NCBI GenBank assembly: GCA_963822955.1
Contig: CAWGJS010000007.1
Coordinates: 124,001-188,000 of the forward strand
From: JAJYUU01 sp963822955
Lineage (GTDB): Bacteria > Actinomycetota > Actinomycetes > Streptosporangiales > Streptosporangiaceae
Direction: 5' to 3'
Length of the DNA stretch: 64,000 nt
Shown piece by piece: positions 34,342-42,400 of this stretch. Below the pieces are notes generated by a model, which was given only the letters and a program-made list of their open reading frames with translations, made no database searches and was not told the origin of the DNA. Numbering within the stretch: position 1 is the first letter of the stretch; the number at the start of each line of letters is the position of its first letter. A program made the translations under genes and the position numbers.

Positions 34342-35118
34342 TCAGTGGTGATACTCGCCGCAGTTGACGTCGAGGCACTGGCCGGTGATCGCCCGCGCCA
34401 GCGGCGACGCGAGGAAGAGCACCGCATCCGCGATCTCATCCGGCTCGGGAAGCCGGCCGAGGTCGATGTTCGCCGCCGTCTCGGCGTAGATCTGGTCGGC
34501 GTCGACGCCGCGCTTGTGGGCCAGGTAACTGAAGTACCACTTCAGCGACTCGCCCCAGATGTGGCCGGGCGCGACCGAGTTGACGCGGATGCCCTGCGGC
34601 CCGAGCTCGGTGGCCAGGCTCTGCGCCATCGCCAGCAGCGACGCCTTCGCCATCTTGTACGGGCCCATCGTGCGCTGGGAGAACCTGACGACCATCGAGT
34701 TGACCATTACGACTGCGCCGTTGCCGGCGGCAAGCGCGGGGATGAACATCCGCGTCATCCGGAGCGCGGATATCACGTTGTTGCTGAAGCCCGCCTGGAC
34801 GGCATCCAGGTCGACCTTGCCCAGGTCGGCAATCGGCGGCATCACCAGCGCGTTATGCACCAGCGCATCGACCTTGCCGAACTCCGCGACCGCCGCCTCG
34901 GCCAGGTGCTCGGCGTCGGCCTCGACCGTCATGTCAGTCGGCACGACCAGCGCACGGCGGCCGAGTTCCTTGATCTCGGCCGCCACTTCCTCCAGCCGGG
35001 ATGCGGTGCGGGCGGCCAGCACCACGTCGGCCCCGGCGGCCGCGCCGCGGACAGCGATCTGGCGGCCGAGATCCGGGCCGACCCCGGAGACGACGAGCAC
35101 CTTGTCCTGCAGGTACAT
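34342..35118 (-). CDS. Short-chain dehydrogenase/reductase
   Basis: A 258-residue classical SDR. The cofactor loop is VVSGVGPDLGRQIAVRGAA (variant of GxxxGxG), followed by DMTVEADAEH, NALVMPPIADLG in place of NNAG, the catalytic Ser in MVNSMVVRFSQRTMG, YKMAK as the YxxxK pair, and RVNSVAPGHIWG. It is the middle gene of the sulfotransferase-SDR-DUF1214 operon. An NAD(P)-dependent alcohol oxidation on a lipid-like substrate is likely, inferred from context. Confidence 0.9.
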   Translation of the reverse strand: MYLQDKVLVVSGVGPDLGRQIAVRGAAAGADVVLAARTASRLEEVAAEIKELGRRALVVPTDMTVEADAEHLAEAAVAEFGKVDALVHNALVMPPIADLGKVDLDAVQAGFSNNVISALRMTRMFIPALAAGNGAVVMVNSMVVRFSQRTMGPYKMAKASLLAMAQSLATELGPQGIRVNSVAPGHIWGESLKWYFSYLAHKRGVDADQIYAETAANIDLGRLPEPDEIADAVLFLASPLARAITGQCLDVNCGEYHH

Positions 35119-35136
35119 CAGCGTGGTTCCTCTCCG

Positions 35137-36317
35137 CTAGCCCAGCATCCGGTTGGCGACCGCGGCCTGGCGGGCAGCGATCCGCGCGCGGTACTCCTCC
35201 GGCGTGATCCGCGCCTGCTCGTAGTACGGCAGCAGCTCGGACAGCTGCGCGAGCCGGCACCACCTCCGCGCGCGGCCCGTCTGCCGCGCCCAGGTCCCTG
35301 GTGAGCCGCTGCCAGCGGATCTGCACGTAGCCGCGGGTTCGCCCGGTCAGCTCCAGCCAGTTCGCGATCCCCGGATCGTGCTCGGTGATCACGAACCGGA
35401 GCATGCCGTCGGGATCAGCGCGGGCCTGGTCGGCGGTCAGGCTGGTCTGGTGGCTGATGTAGTCCAGCGAGATGTACCACATGCTGCCGAGCTGGATGCC
35501 CTGGTACGGCGCGACATCCTTGCTGGCCGCCGGCACGGTGACGATCATGGCCTGATCCGGGGCGAGGTCGAAATGCCCCGCCGAGGAGAACTGGGTCGGC
35601 CAGCCCGCCCGGCGTCCGCCGCGGCGGCGTGATCGTGTTGACCGGCTCCTTCAGGTAGAACCACTCGGGAAACGCCAGGAACGTCCGGATGCGCGAGAGC
35701 AGGATCTTGCCCGCGACTGCGTACCGCTTGGCCAGCAGCGCCTCGTCCGGCGGCTCCGGCGCGGCACCGATCTTGTCCGCGCGCTGAATCCGTAGCGTGC
35801 CGCGCCGCTCGCTGGCCCAGTCGCTGTACACCTCCCGGACCGCGAGCATCGCCGAGCCCGGCGCCAGCGTGACGTAGTTGGCCGCGGCTCCCGGCTTCGG
35901 CGGGCCGAACCGTACCTCGAACGAGCCATCCGCGGCGATATCGAGATTGCGGTCGTCGAACGCGGTCAGGCTGTCCGGAACCTCGGCCGGCGAGTAGTCG
36001 CCGTTCAGCACCTGGAAGCTGAGGTCGGTGGTCGTCCCGCGCTGCCCGGTGACGATGTACTGGGCGTCATCGCGCAGGTAAGCGTGCAGATAGAGAGTGT
36101 CCGGGTTGTCGAGCCCCATCTTGGTGTAGGGGCCGGTGGACTGGACGAAGTACGGGAAGTCGCGCTGGTAGGCCCATGCCAGGTGCAGCGACGCCTGGAT
36201 GCTGCCGGCCAGGTAGTCGTACCCCTCGGCGAGATCCTGGCCGGTCTTGACGTGCGGCGCGGTGACGATCAGCTTCTCGGCCTCGGCCAGCGCCTCCGCG
36301 AACGGCTGGGTGAGCAC
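35137..36317 (-). pseudogene. DUF1214-type protein, two frameshifts
   Basis: First gene of the operon. The GTG at 36317 has AGGAAGGG 5 nt upstream. It reads TQPFAEALAEAEKLIVTAPH, GPYTKMGLDNPDTLYLHAYL and FPEWFYLKEPVNTITPP, then shifts frame at a C-rich spot near 35605 into HFDLAPDQAMIVTVPAASKD and LGSMWYISLDYISHQTSL, and again near 35270-35290 into LSELLPYYEQARITPEEYRA ending at TAG 35137. The chain (about 390 residues if repaired) matches the DUF1214/DUF1254-like family often found beside steroid-degradation genes. Function unknown. A KstR-like operator lies 36 nt before its start. Confidence 0.75.
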
Positions 36318-36352
36318 GGCAACCCTTCCTGGCTGGCTGGACCGACTCAAGG

Positions 36353-36366
36353 TAGAACACGTTCTA
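36353..36366. promoter_or_regulatory. KstR-like operator upstream of the DUF1214-SDR-sulfotransferase operon
   Basis: TAGAACACGTTCTA matches the published KstR operator pattern TnnAACnnGTTnnA at all defined positions. It lies 36-49 nt upstream of the GTG at 36317. KstR is the TetR-type repressor of cholesterol catabolism in actinobacteria; no kstR gene is in this window. Confidence 0.65.
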
Positions 36367-36389
36367 AAACGGCGTCAATGACTCCCGGC

Positions 36390-36872
36390 TCAGCCGGCCT
36401 TTTCCGGCGCCCACATGTTGTCGATGATGCGCAGCGAGGGAGTGTCGTCCAGGGAGCTCATGGTCTCGTAGACGCGCTGGTAGCCCGTGTGCGAGATCCG
36501 CCATGTGCCATCGGCGCCCCGCTCGTACGAGTCCTCGTAGAACGCGGCCCCCTTGATCAGGACACGGTGCTCCGTGGCGATGACAGTGTCCTCGAACGAC
36601 CACGTTCCCGTCGCCCTATCGCCCTGGACTGTGATCTCAGGCTGGCCGCACCGGTGCATGGTGATGATCTCGGGACCGAGATTCTTCCGCAGGTAGCTGA
36701 CGATCTCGTCGCGGCCGTTCAGGTTGAGCGGGCGGCCGACCGCGTGCGTGCCATAAGCGGCGCTCGCGTCGGCTGTGAAGACGTCCTCGATCTCATCCCA
36801 GAGCTTGAGGTCAACGCAGCGCAGGTAGCGGTACTTCACCTGGCGGATCTCTTCGAGCGCGACTAGGTCCAT
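36390..36872 (-). CDS. SnoaL-like (NTF2-fold) protein
   Basis: A 160-residue SnoaL_4-type protein. ALEEIRQVKYRYLRCVDLKL with WDEIEDVFTADASAAYG forms the N-terminal helices, ITMHRCGQPEITVQGDRATG gives strands around the pocket, and TWRISHTGYQRVYETMSS closes the cone. Family members act as small isomerases, hydratases or cyclases or only bind ligands. It lies just upstream of the DUF1214 operon on the same strand and divergent from the F420-type gene over a palindrome. Confidence 0.88.
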   Translation of the reverse strand: MDLVALEEIRQVKYRYLRCVDLKLWDEIEDVFTADASAAYGTHAVGRPLNLNGRDEIVSYLRKNLGPEIITMHRCGQPEITVQGDRATGTWSFEDTVIATEHRVLIKGAAFYEDSYERGADGTWRISHTGYQRVYETMSSLDDTPSLRIIDNMWAPEKAG

Positions 36873-36906
36873 GTCATCCAGCCTTCAGATCTGATTGACT
36901 TCCAAC

Positions 36907-36920
36907 AAGAACATGTTCTA
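36907..36920. promoter_or_regulatory. Second KstR-like palindrome in divergent promoter
   Basis: AAGAACATGTTCTA contains the perfect 12-bp palindrome AGAACATGTTCT and differs from TnnAACnnGTTnnA only at the first base. It lies between the SnoaL-like gene (35 nt away) and the F420-type oxidoreductase (57 nt away), so it may control both. Confidence 0.6.
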
Positions 36921-36976
36921 CTCCGCCCGGTCAACCCGTGGCCGGGACCTGCCCCGACGCGCCAGCCGGAGGTAAC

Positions 36977-37852
36977 GTGCGCTTCTGCTACGCCGAGTCG
37001 ATGACCGACCCGTCCTTTTACGCTCCGCTCGCACGGGCGGCCGAGGACGCCGGGTACGACTCGATGGTGATCCCGGACAGCATCTGCTATCCGGAGACCT
37101 CGCAGAGCGTCTATCCGTTCAACCCGGACGGCACCCGCGAGTTCCTTGAGGACAAGCCGTTCCTGGAGCCGTTCTCGCTGATCCCGGCGCTCGGTGCGGT
37201 GACCGAACGGCTCCGGTTCATCACGTTCGTGCTCAAGCTCCCGGTCCGCCATCCGGTGCTCGTCGCCAAGCAGGCGACCTCGACGGCCGTGCTCACGAAC
37301 AACCGGCTGGTCCTGGGCGTCGGGACGAGCCCGTGGCGGGAGGACTACGAGGTGCTCGGCGTGCCGTGGCAACGGCGCGGTCAGCGAATGGACGAAGAAC
37401 TGGCCATTCTGCGCGGGCTGTCGGCGGGCGGGTTCTTCGAGTTCCACGGCGAGGTCTTCGACATCCCGTCGATCAAGCTCGCGCCGGTGCCGTCTGAGCC
37501 GATTCCGGTACTGATCGGCGGCCACGGCGAGGCGGCGCTGCAGCGGGCCGCGGCGGCCGGGGACGGCTGGCTGCACGGCGGCGGCAAGCCATCTGATCTT
37601 CCCGGGCTGCTGACGCGGCTGGCTGAGCTGCGAGCCGAGTACGGCACCGCCGGCCGCCCGTTCGAGGTGCTCGTGATCTCGGCCGATGCCTACTCCGTGG
37701 ACGGGATCAGGCGGCTGGAAGAGCAGGGCGTGACTGAGGTGATCGTCGGTTTCCGCTGGCCGTACCACGCCGGACCGGACACTGAGGCGCTGCAGCCCAA
37801 GCTGGACAGCCTGCGCCGGTACGCGGACGACGTCATCGCCAAGGCCCGCTAG
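36977..37852 (+). CDS. LLM-class (F420-dependent type) oxidoreductase
   Basis: A 291-residue luciferase-like TIM barrel. The GTG at 36977 has GGAGG 4-5 nt upstream. Motifs are FYAPLARAAEDAGYDSMVIP, SLIPALGAVTERLRFITFVL, NNRLVLGVGTSPWREDYEVL and PIPVLIGGHGEAALQRAAAA with GDGWL, typical of F420-dependent monooxygenase-like proteins of actinomycetes. It probably oxidises or reduces a lipid or steroid intermediate. It is divergent from the SnoaL-like gene over a KstR-like site. Confidence 0.9.
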   Translation: MRFCYAESMTDPSFYAPLARAAEDAGYDSMVIPDSICYPETSQSVYPFNPDGTREFLEDKPFLEPFSLIPALGAVTERLRFITFVLKLPVRHPVLVAKQATSTAVLTNNRLVLGVGTSPWREDYEVLGVPWQRRGQRMDEELAILRGLSAGGFFEFHGEVFDIPSIKLAPVPSEPIPVLIGGHGEAALQRAAAAGDGWLHGGGKPSDLPGLLTRLAELRAEYGTAGRPFEVLVISADAYSVDGIRRLEEQGVTEVIVGFRWPYHAGPDTEALQPKLDSLRRYADDVIAKAR

Positions 37853-37866
37853 CTCTGGATGTAAAT

Positions 37867-37889
37867 CTGGCGTCCGCATAAGACGCCAG
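37867..37889 (+). terminator. Hairpin after the LLM oxidoreductase
   Basis: CTGGCGTC pairs exactly with GACGCCAG over a 7-nt loop, 15 nt after the stop at 37852. No U-run follows, as is usual in high-GC genomes. Confidence 0.55.
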
Positions 37890-37920
37890 GTCTTCCTCGG
37901 GATGTCCGGCGCGCGGCACG

Positions 37921-38322
37921 ATGGCTGTCATGCACCCAGAGCCAGTCAACCTCGCCGCCGCGCTCCGCTCCTTCGACGACATCTACAGCCCCCGGATCGT
38001 CACCCGGATGAACGACTACGACGTGCGCATCGCCCACGCCAAGGGCGAGCACGTCTGGCACGTGCACGCCGACACCGACGAGTTCTTCCTGGTACTCGAC
38101 GGCCAGTTCGACATCGCACTCAGGGACGCGGACGGCAGCGAGCGGACGGTCAGCCTGCGCCAGGGCGACGTGTTCGTCGTGCCGAAGGGCACACAGCACA
38201 AGCCGTCCTCCGCCGGCGGCTCGATCCTCATGTTCGAGCCGTCGCAGACGCTGAGCACGGGTGACTGGCACGAGGGCGAGATCCCCGGTCACGTGCACAG
38301 CACCACCGGCGAAGCGCTGTAG
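37921..38322 (+). CDS. Cupin domain protein
   Basis: A 133-residue single-domain cupin. Motif 1 is GEHVWHVHADTDEFFLVLDG with His-x-His and Glu as metal ligands; motif 2 is GDVFVVPKGTQHKPSSAGG with the last His. The tail SQTLSTGDWHEGEIPGH may lend extra histidines. It could bind a metal and act on a small substrate or bind sugar. ATG 37921 or a Met three codons later may be the start. Confidence 0.87.
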   Translation: MAVMHPEPVNLAAALRSFDDIYSPRIVTRMNDYDVRIAHAKGEHVWHVHADTDEFFLVLDGQFDIALRDADGSERTVSLRQGDVFVVPKGTQHKPSSAGGSILMFEPSQTLSTGDWHEGEIPGHVHSTTGEAL

Positions 38323-38375
38323 GCCGCCGCGGCCCGGTCTCGAGACCCTTCGGCAGGGCAACCGGGCTCGCGGCC

Positions 38376-39560
38376 CTATAAGCGCAGCTCGGCTGCCAGC
38401 TCGGTCACGACCTCCCGCGGCAGTCCGTGCGTCTGGAACAGGAACTCGAAGTCGTCCTCGCTCAGCCGCCCGGACGGGTACAGCCGCGGCAGCAGCGACC
38501 GGCCGCGCCGCAGCAGCTCGCCGAACTTCCGCTCCTCCGAGAGGAGCACCTCCCGTACGGTCGACTGCCCGACCTCCAGGCCGAACCGGCCGGCCGTATC
38601 CGCCACCAGCTCGCCCGGCAGCTGTGCCAGCGACAGCGAGGCATCGCCACCCCGCCGCAGCGCCGTCAGCGACCGCCGCAGCAGCCGCCGGAGCACGTAG
38701 CCACGGCCGGTATTGGACGGCCGGACGCCGTCGCCGATCACCACGATCGAGGAGCGCAGGTGGTCGGCGAGTATGCGCATCGAGCGCGGGTCCGGCTGCC
38801 ACAAACCGGACAGCGCCGACACCCACGGCGCGAACAGGTCAGTCTCGAACACCGATCCCGCGCCCTGGCAGACCATCAGCAGCCGCTCCAGGCCCATGCC
38901 GGTGTCCACGCTCGGCTGCGGCAGCGGCGCCAGGCTGCCGTCGGGACGCCGCTGGTAGCGCATGGTGACGTGATTCCACACCTCAACCCAGCGGGGATCC
39001 GTACCTGGACTGCCGGCCGGCGGGCCTTCCCCGGTCCACGCGAAGATCTCGGAGTCGGGCCCGCACGGCCCGGCCGGCCCGTTGGACCACCAGTTGTCCT
39101 CGGGGCCCAGCAGCTCAACTGGCAGCCCGACCTCGGTCCAGGTCTCTAGCGCCTCGGTATCGGGCCCGACCCGGTCGTCCCCGCCGAACACGGTCGCATA
39201 CAGCATCTCCGGCTTCAGCCCGAAGTGATCGCAGAGCAGCTCCAGGCCCCAGCGCAGGCTCTGCGGCCCGCCGTAGTCGCCCAGCGACCAGGAACCGAGC
39301 ATCTGGAACACGGTCAGGTGCGAGGTATCGCCGACCTCTTCCAGGTCGGTGGTCCGCAGGCAGCGCTGGATGCCGGTCAGCCGCCGCCCGAGCGGATGCG
39401 GCTGGCCGCCCGCCAGGTACGGCGTCAGCGGGTGCATTCCGGCCGAGGTGAACAGGACCGGGTCGCCCGGCGGCGGCAGCAGCGTGCTGCCGGGGAGCAG
39501 CCGGTGCCCGCGATTGGTGAAGAACTCAAGGAAGACCGAGACGGTCTCGGTGGTGTCCAT
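38376..39560 (-). CDS. Miniature alanyl-tRNA synthetase paralogue, no editing domain
   Basis: A 394-residue protein that matches only the N-terminal 45 percent of AlaRS. It holds motif 1 (VFLEFFTNRGHRLLPGSTLL), the SAGMHPLTPYLAGG segment, motif 2 (TVFQMLGSWSLGDY), motif 3 (DTGMGLERLLMVCQGAGSVF) and the tRNA-recognition region (LADHLRSSIVVIGDGVRPSN and GRGYVLRRLLRRS). It ends before the editing domain (no HxxxH) and has no C-Ala domain. The housekeeping alaS must be elsewhere. It may charge a special RNA or carrier, make alanyl-AMP for biosynthesis, or act as a regulator. Confidence 0.87.
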   Translation of the reverse strand: MDTTETVSVFLEFFTNRGHRLLPGSTLLPPPGDPVLFTSAGMHPLTPYLAGGQPHPLGRRLTGIQRCLRTTDLEEVGDTSHLTVFQMLGSWSLGDYGGPQSLRWGLELLCDHFGLKPEMLYATVFGGDDRVGPDTEALETWTEVGLPVELLGPEDNWWSNGPAGPCGPDSEIFAWTGEGPPAGSPGTDPRWVEVWNHVTMRYQRRPDGSLAPLPQPSVDTGMGLERLLMVCQGAGSVFETDLFAPWVSALSGLWQPDPRSMRILADHLRSSIVVIGDGVRPSNTGRGYVLRRLLRRSLTALRRGGDASLSLAQLPGELVADTAGRFGLEVGQSTVREVLLSEERKFGELLRRGRSLLPRLYPSGRLSEDDFEFLFQTHGLPREVVTELAAELRL

Positions 39561-39983
39561 GTCAGGTGCGCCTCTCGGGTTCAGGGCGCCGGGAAGCAGG
39601 CCACCGGCACTGCCATCGAGCAGGCAGAGCGATCATGAGCGCCGGCGGGCCGTTCCCGGTCGCCGGCGAGTGGGAAGAAATCAGGCAGCGGCAACCGGCG
39701 AGCGGGTAGCTCGCGCGGCCGCGCTGGTGCGCACCTCGAGGGGGCGCTGGCAGCTGATCTTCACGTCAGTCACTTTAGCCGGGACACCGATGACGAGCAC
39801 ACTGCATTTCTTTCCGGGAACGGCGGCGGCCCAGCCCAGTCACGCCCGCCACCTGCGGCCGTCTAGGGCCGGTCAAAAACAGCTAAAGCCAGGCCCTCCG
39901 TCACCCCTGGGTACGTGTCGGCTCGCGGGCTACTGGCGACTCCTACTAGCGGCAGTGCTGGCTAACCGAAGGGATCGAAGACG
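39561..39983. other. Intergenic region between AlaRS paralogue and lipoprotein genes
   Basis: These 423 bases hold no long gene. A 31-codon frame on the minus strand (39681-39773) lies upstream of the AlaRS paralogue and is listed separately. A stretch reading AGGTGCGCACCAGCG on the minus strand recalls, but does not match, the T-box core. No strong hairpin was found by eye. Confidence 0.4.
39681..39773 (-). CDS. Possible 30-residue leader peptide upstream of the AlaRS paralogue
   Basis: GTG 39773 opens a frame of 30 residues (begins VTDVKISCQRPLEVR, ends with TRSPVAAA) closing at TGA 39681, about 120 nt upstream of the AlaRS-like start on the same strand. The Ala-rich end makes translation-dependent control by alanine supply thinkable. 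There is no clear ribosome binding site and it could be chance. Confidence 0.25.
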   Translation of the reverse strand: MTDVKISCQRPLEVRTSAAARATRSPVAAA

Positions 39984-40586
39984 ATGAAGCCGCTCCTGGT
40001 CGGCGCCCTGGCCGTGACCGGCCTGATGGCGTGCGCGTGCTCGAACTCTCCCACGGCAGCCGTGCCGGTGAGAACCGTCACCATCACGACGCGGCCGTCC
40101 GTCAGCCACTCACCGGCGACGCCCACGCCTACTCCCCCGACGAGCTCGCCAGCCGCGGCGGCCTGCCAGACCACGAACCTCAGCGGCTCCGTAGGAGGAA
40201 GTCCCCAGGGCACGCCAAGGGCACTCATGCTGATCATCGTGTTCAGGAACCTGAAGACCGTCCCGTGCACCCTGAACGGCTACCCCAGTGTCGCCCAGGC
40301 TTCCGGCACGCCGCTCGCCGACATCGGTCAGCCGTCAGCGGAAGACCCGCGGACACCTCCGACGCTGGTGACCCTGCCGCCGGGCGGTTTCGCGAGTGCT
40401 CAGCTGAAGATCGCTTACGCCGACAACTACCTGGCCGCTTCGTGCAAGCAGGTCAAGGCCACCTGGCTGCGGGTAATCCCGCCCAAGGAGAAGACTCCGC
40501 TCAACATCTCGTTCGGCACTACGGCCTGCCAGGGGAAAGCAAAGCTGATGACGGTGACCAGCGTCGTACAGGGCAGTGCTGGCTAA
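39984..40586 (+). CDS. DUF4232 lipoprotein
   Basis: A 200-residue exported lipoprotein. The signal MKPLLVGALAVTGLMACACS has overlapping lipobox cysteines (LMAC, then AC). A Pro/Thr/Ser linker of about 40 residues (TPTPTPPTSSP) follows, then the DUF4232 domain with ACQTTNLSGSVGGSPQG, LMLIIVFRNLKTVPCTLNGY and PGGFASAQLKIAY, and four cysteines that could pair. The family is frequent in actinomycetes with unknown function. Confidence 0.88.
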   Translation: MKPLLVGALAVTGLMACACSNSPTAAVPVRTVTITTRPSVSHSPATPTPTPPTSSPAAAACQTTNLSGSVGGSPQGTPRALMLIIVFRNLKTVPCTLNGYPSVAQASGTPLADIGQPSAEDPRTPPTLVTLPPGGFASAQLKIAYADNYLAASCKQVKATWLRVIPPKEKTPLNISFGTTACQGKAKLMTVTSVVQGSAG

Positions 40587-40614
40587 TAGGGGCCAGCCAA
40601 TCGGGAGCTCAACT

Positions 40615-40725
40615 GTGACGCTTCTGGCGCTACCGTGACGCTTCGGTGGGGGTAAACGCGGCAATTCGGGGCGCGATTTTAGCGCTAAGCGTCACATTGT
40701 GCGTGTCGGCCGCGTTAAGCGTCAC
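40615..40725. repeat. Four copies of GTGACGCTT between convergent genes
   Basis: GTGACGCTT occurs at 40615-40623 and 40635-40643, and its reverse complement AAGCGTCAC at 40687-40695 and 40717-40725. Two direct pairs face each other across 43 bases in the 205-nt gap between the DUF4232 gene and the convergent kinase gene. They may form a cruciform terminator or a protein-binding array. Confidence 0.65.
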
Positions 40726-40791
40726 ACTTGTCGTCGGCAGCGCGCGCTAACCGCGGCGGCGATCGGGCTGGCTGATCAGAGCCCGGCTAAC

Positions 40792-41643
40792 TCACAGCAG
40801 CGTGAGCAGCCGCTCGGCCTGCGGCCGCAGCATGCCGGGGTAGCTGCCCTCGCTCGCCTCGCCGCCCGGCGGCAGCCGCAGCAGCCAGTACAGCGCGGCG
40901 AGGCGGCGGCAGTCGGTCAGCCTGGCCCGCTCGGCCGCGGTCAGCTCGAATGCGCGGACGAACTCGTCGCCATTGAGGCCGATCCTGCTCCAGACCGATA
41001 TGTGCTCGACGAAGATCGACAGCTCGAATGCGCGGTCGGCGACGCCGGAGTCTTCAAAGTCCACGATCCGCACCCGCTCGCCATCCCAGATGAAGTTGGC
41101 CAGGTCGCCGTCGCCCTGCCCGAAGACGCGCGCCAGCCGCGGCCAGCCGGTCCCTCCCCGGCCGGCCGTATCCGGATCGGCGTAGCTGCCCTGGCTCGCC
41201 AGTCCGCCGCTCTGGCCCACGGCCCAGGCCAGCCAGCTCAGGCCAGCTGACGTCGCCCGCTGGGTCACCAGATCGTCCCCGCGGTCGTGGTCCTGAACGG
41301 CCAGCTCCGCCACCGCGCTGACGAGCTGGGCCTCATTCCCGGGTTCGCCGGGCAGCTCCGTCACCCGGCTCACTGGCACGGACTGCCAGAGCTGGCCCAT
41401 CGCCCGCACCAGCGCCGACTCCTGGTCGGGCGTGAGCGGCGCGCCACCAAGCGGCTCGCCGGGCAGCAATGACATCTCGATGACCGGCGGGTCAGCCTCC
41501 AGGTCAGCCTGGATCGGCTCGGGCGCCAGTCCCGGCGCGTGCTCAGCCAGCAGGGTGAGCGCCCGCCATTCGCGGGCCGGCTCGCCGCGGTCAGCCTGAA
41601 CGAAGCGCTTGACGACAATCTCCCGGTCGGGGTCCACGCTCAT
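40792..41643 (-). CDS. APH-family phosphotransferase
   Basis: A 283-residue kinase-fold protein. The N-lobe has DREIVVKRFVQADRGEPARE with the ATP-binding Lys and LTLLAEHAPGLAPEPIQADL; the catalytic loop is VFGQGDGDLANFIWDGERVR (Asp and Asn) and the metal Asp is in IVDFEDSGVADRAFEL. A GTG 23 codons upstream is in frame, but the ATG at 41643 fits the domain start. Substrate unknown; small actinobacterial kinases of this kind rarely confer resistance. Confidence 0.83.
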   Translation of the reverse strand: MSVDPDREIVVKRFVQADRGEPAREWRALTLLAEHAPGLAPEPIQADLEADPPVIEMSLLPGEPLGGAPLTPDQESALVRAMGQLWQSVPVSRVTELPGEPGNEAQLVSAVAELAVQDHDRGDDLVTQRATSAGLSWLAWAVGQSGGLASQGSYADPDTAGRGGTGWPRLARVFGQGDGDLANFIWDGERVRIVDFEDSGVADRAFELSIFVEHISVWSRIGLNGDEFVRAFELTAAERARLTDCRRLAALYWLLRLPPGGEASEGSYPGMLRPQAERLLTLL

Positions 41644-41805
41644 CTCGTGCGTGCGCACCCGGACCTCAGCACTCGCGCGACCATCCAGCCATCCATCTCT
41701 CGGCGCGACCACCAGGTAGCCGAGAGCCTAGTGCCGGAACGGCTCGTGATGGTCGGATTGCCGACCCACAGAAGACATTGAGAATTCACTGAGAGGATCA
41801 GGGCC

Positions 41806-42249
41806 ATGAGCGAAGTGCAGGGCCAGCGGGACTGCCAGCCGGTCAGCATCATGGCCCAGCTATCAGTGCGGCGGGGCCGGGAGGCGGTCGAGTTCTACCG
41901 GGAGGCATTCGGCGCCGTCGAGGACTACCGGGTCGGCGGCACCGACGAGAACGAGGCCGTCGTCGCTCAGCTCTCGGTCGGCACCGCTACCTTCTGGGTC
42001 GCGGACGAGTCGCCCGAGCACCAGAACTTCAGCCCTGAGTCGCTCGGCGGCGGAACCACGCGGCTGCTGCTGATCGTCGACGACCCGGACGACGCGATCG
42101 CCCGGGCAGTGGCGGCCGGTGCCCGGCAGGTACGACCGGCTGCCGATGAGCACGGCTGGCGGCTGGGCCGGATCGAGGATCCATTCGGCCACCACTGGGA
42201 GATCGGCCGGCCGCTGACTACCTGGCCGCCGGCCTGCGCAGGCGCATAA
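41806..42249 (+). CDS. VOC/PhnB-like protein
   Basis: A 147-residue glyoxalase-fold protein. The first module is VSIMAQLSVRRGREAVEFYR with EAFGAVEDYRVGG; the second has LLLIVDDPDDAIARAVAAGA and ends GRIEDPFGHHWEIGRPL, the usual PhnB/YjdN C-terminal signature. Function unknown. Confidence 0.87.
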   Translation: MSEVQGQRDCQPVSIMAQLSVRRGREAVEFYREAFGAVEDYRVGGTDENEAVVAQLSVGTATFWVADESPEHQNFSPESLGGGTTRLLLIVDDPDDAIARAVAAGARQVRPAADEHGWRLGRIEDPFGHHWEIGRPLTTWPPACAGA

Positions 42250-42400
42250 CCGAGTCGCGTGGGAGAGCCGACGTCCGCGGATGCGTAGCGGGCGTAACCG
42301 TTGCCCAGGTCAGCAGACGTCTAACGCGGCCGCGCCAGATAACGCTGGCCAGCGCAGACCTCGCCAAGCCCGCGGAGCACTCCGCAGACGCGGCCCGCGG

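Noticed and set aside
39720..39760. Possible T-box riboswitch before the AlaRS paralogue
   Set aside because: AGGTGCGCACCAGCG only partly resembles the T-box core, and no specifier loop or antiterminator fold was found.
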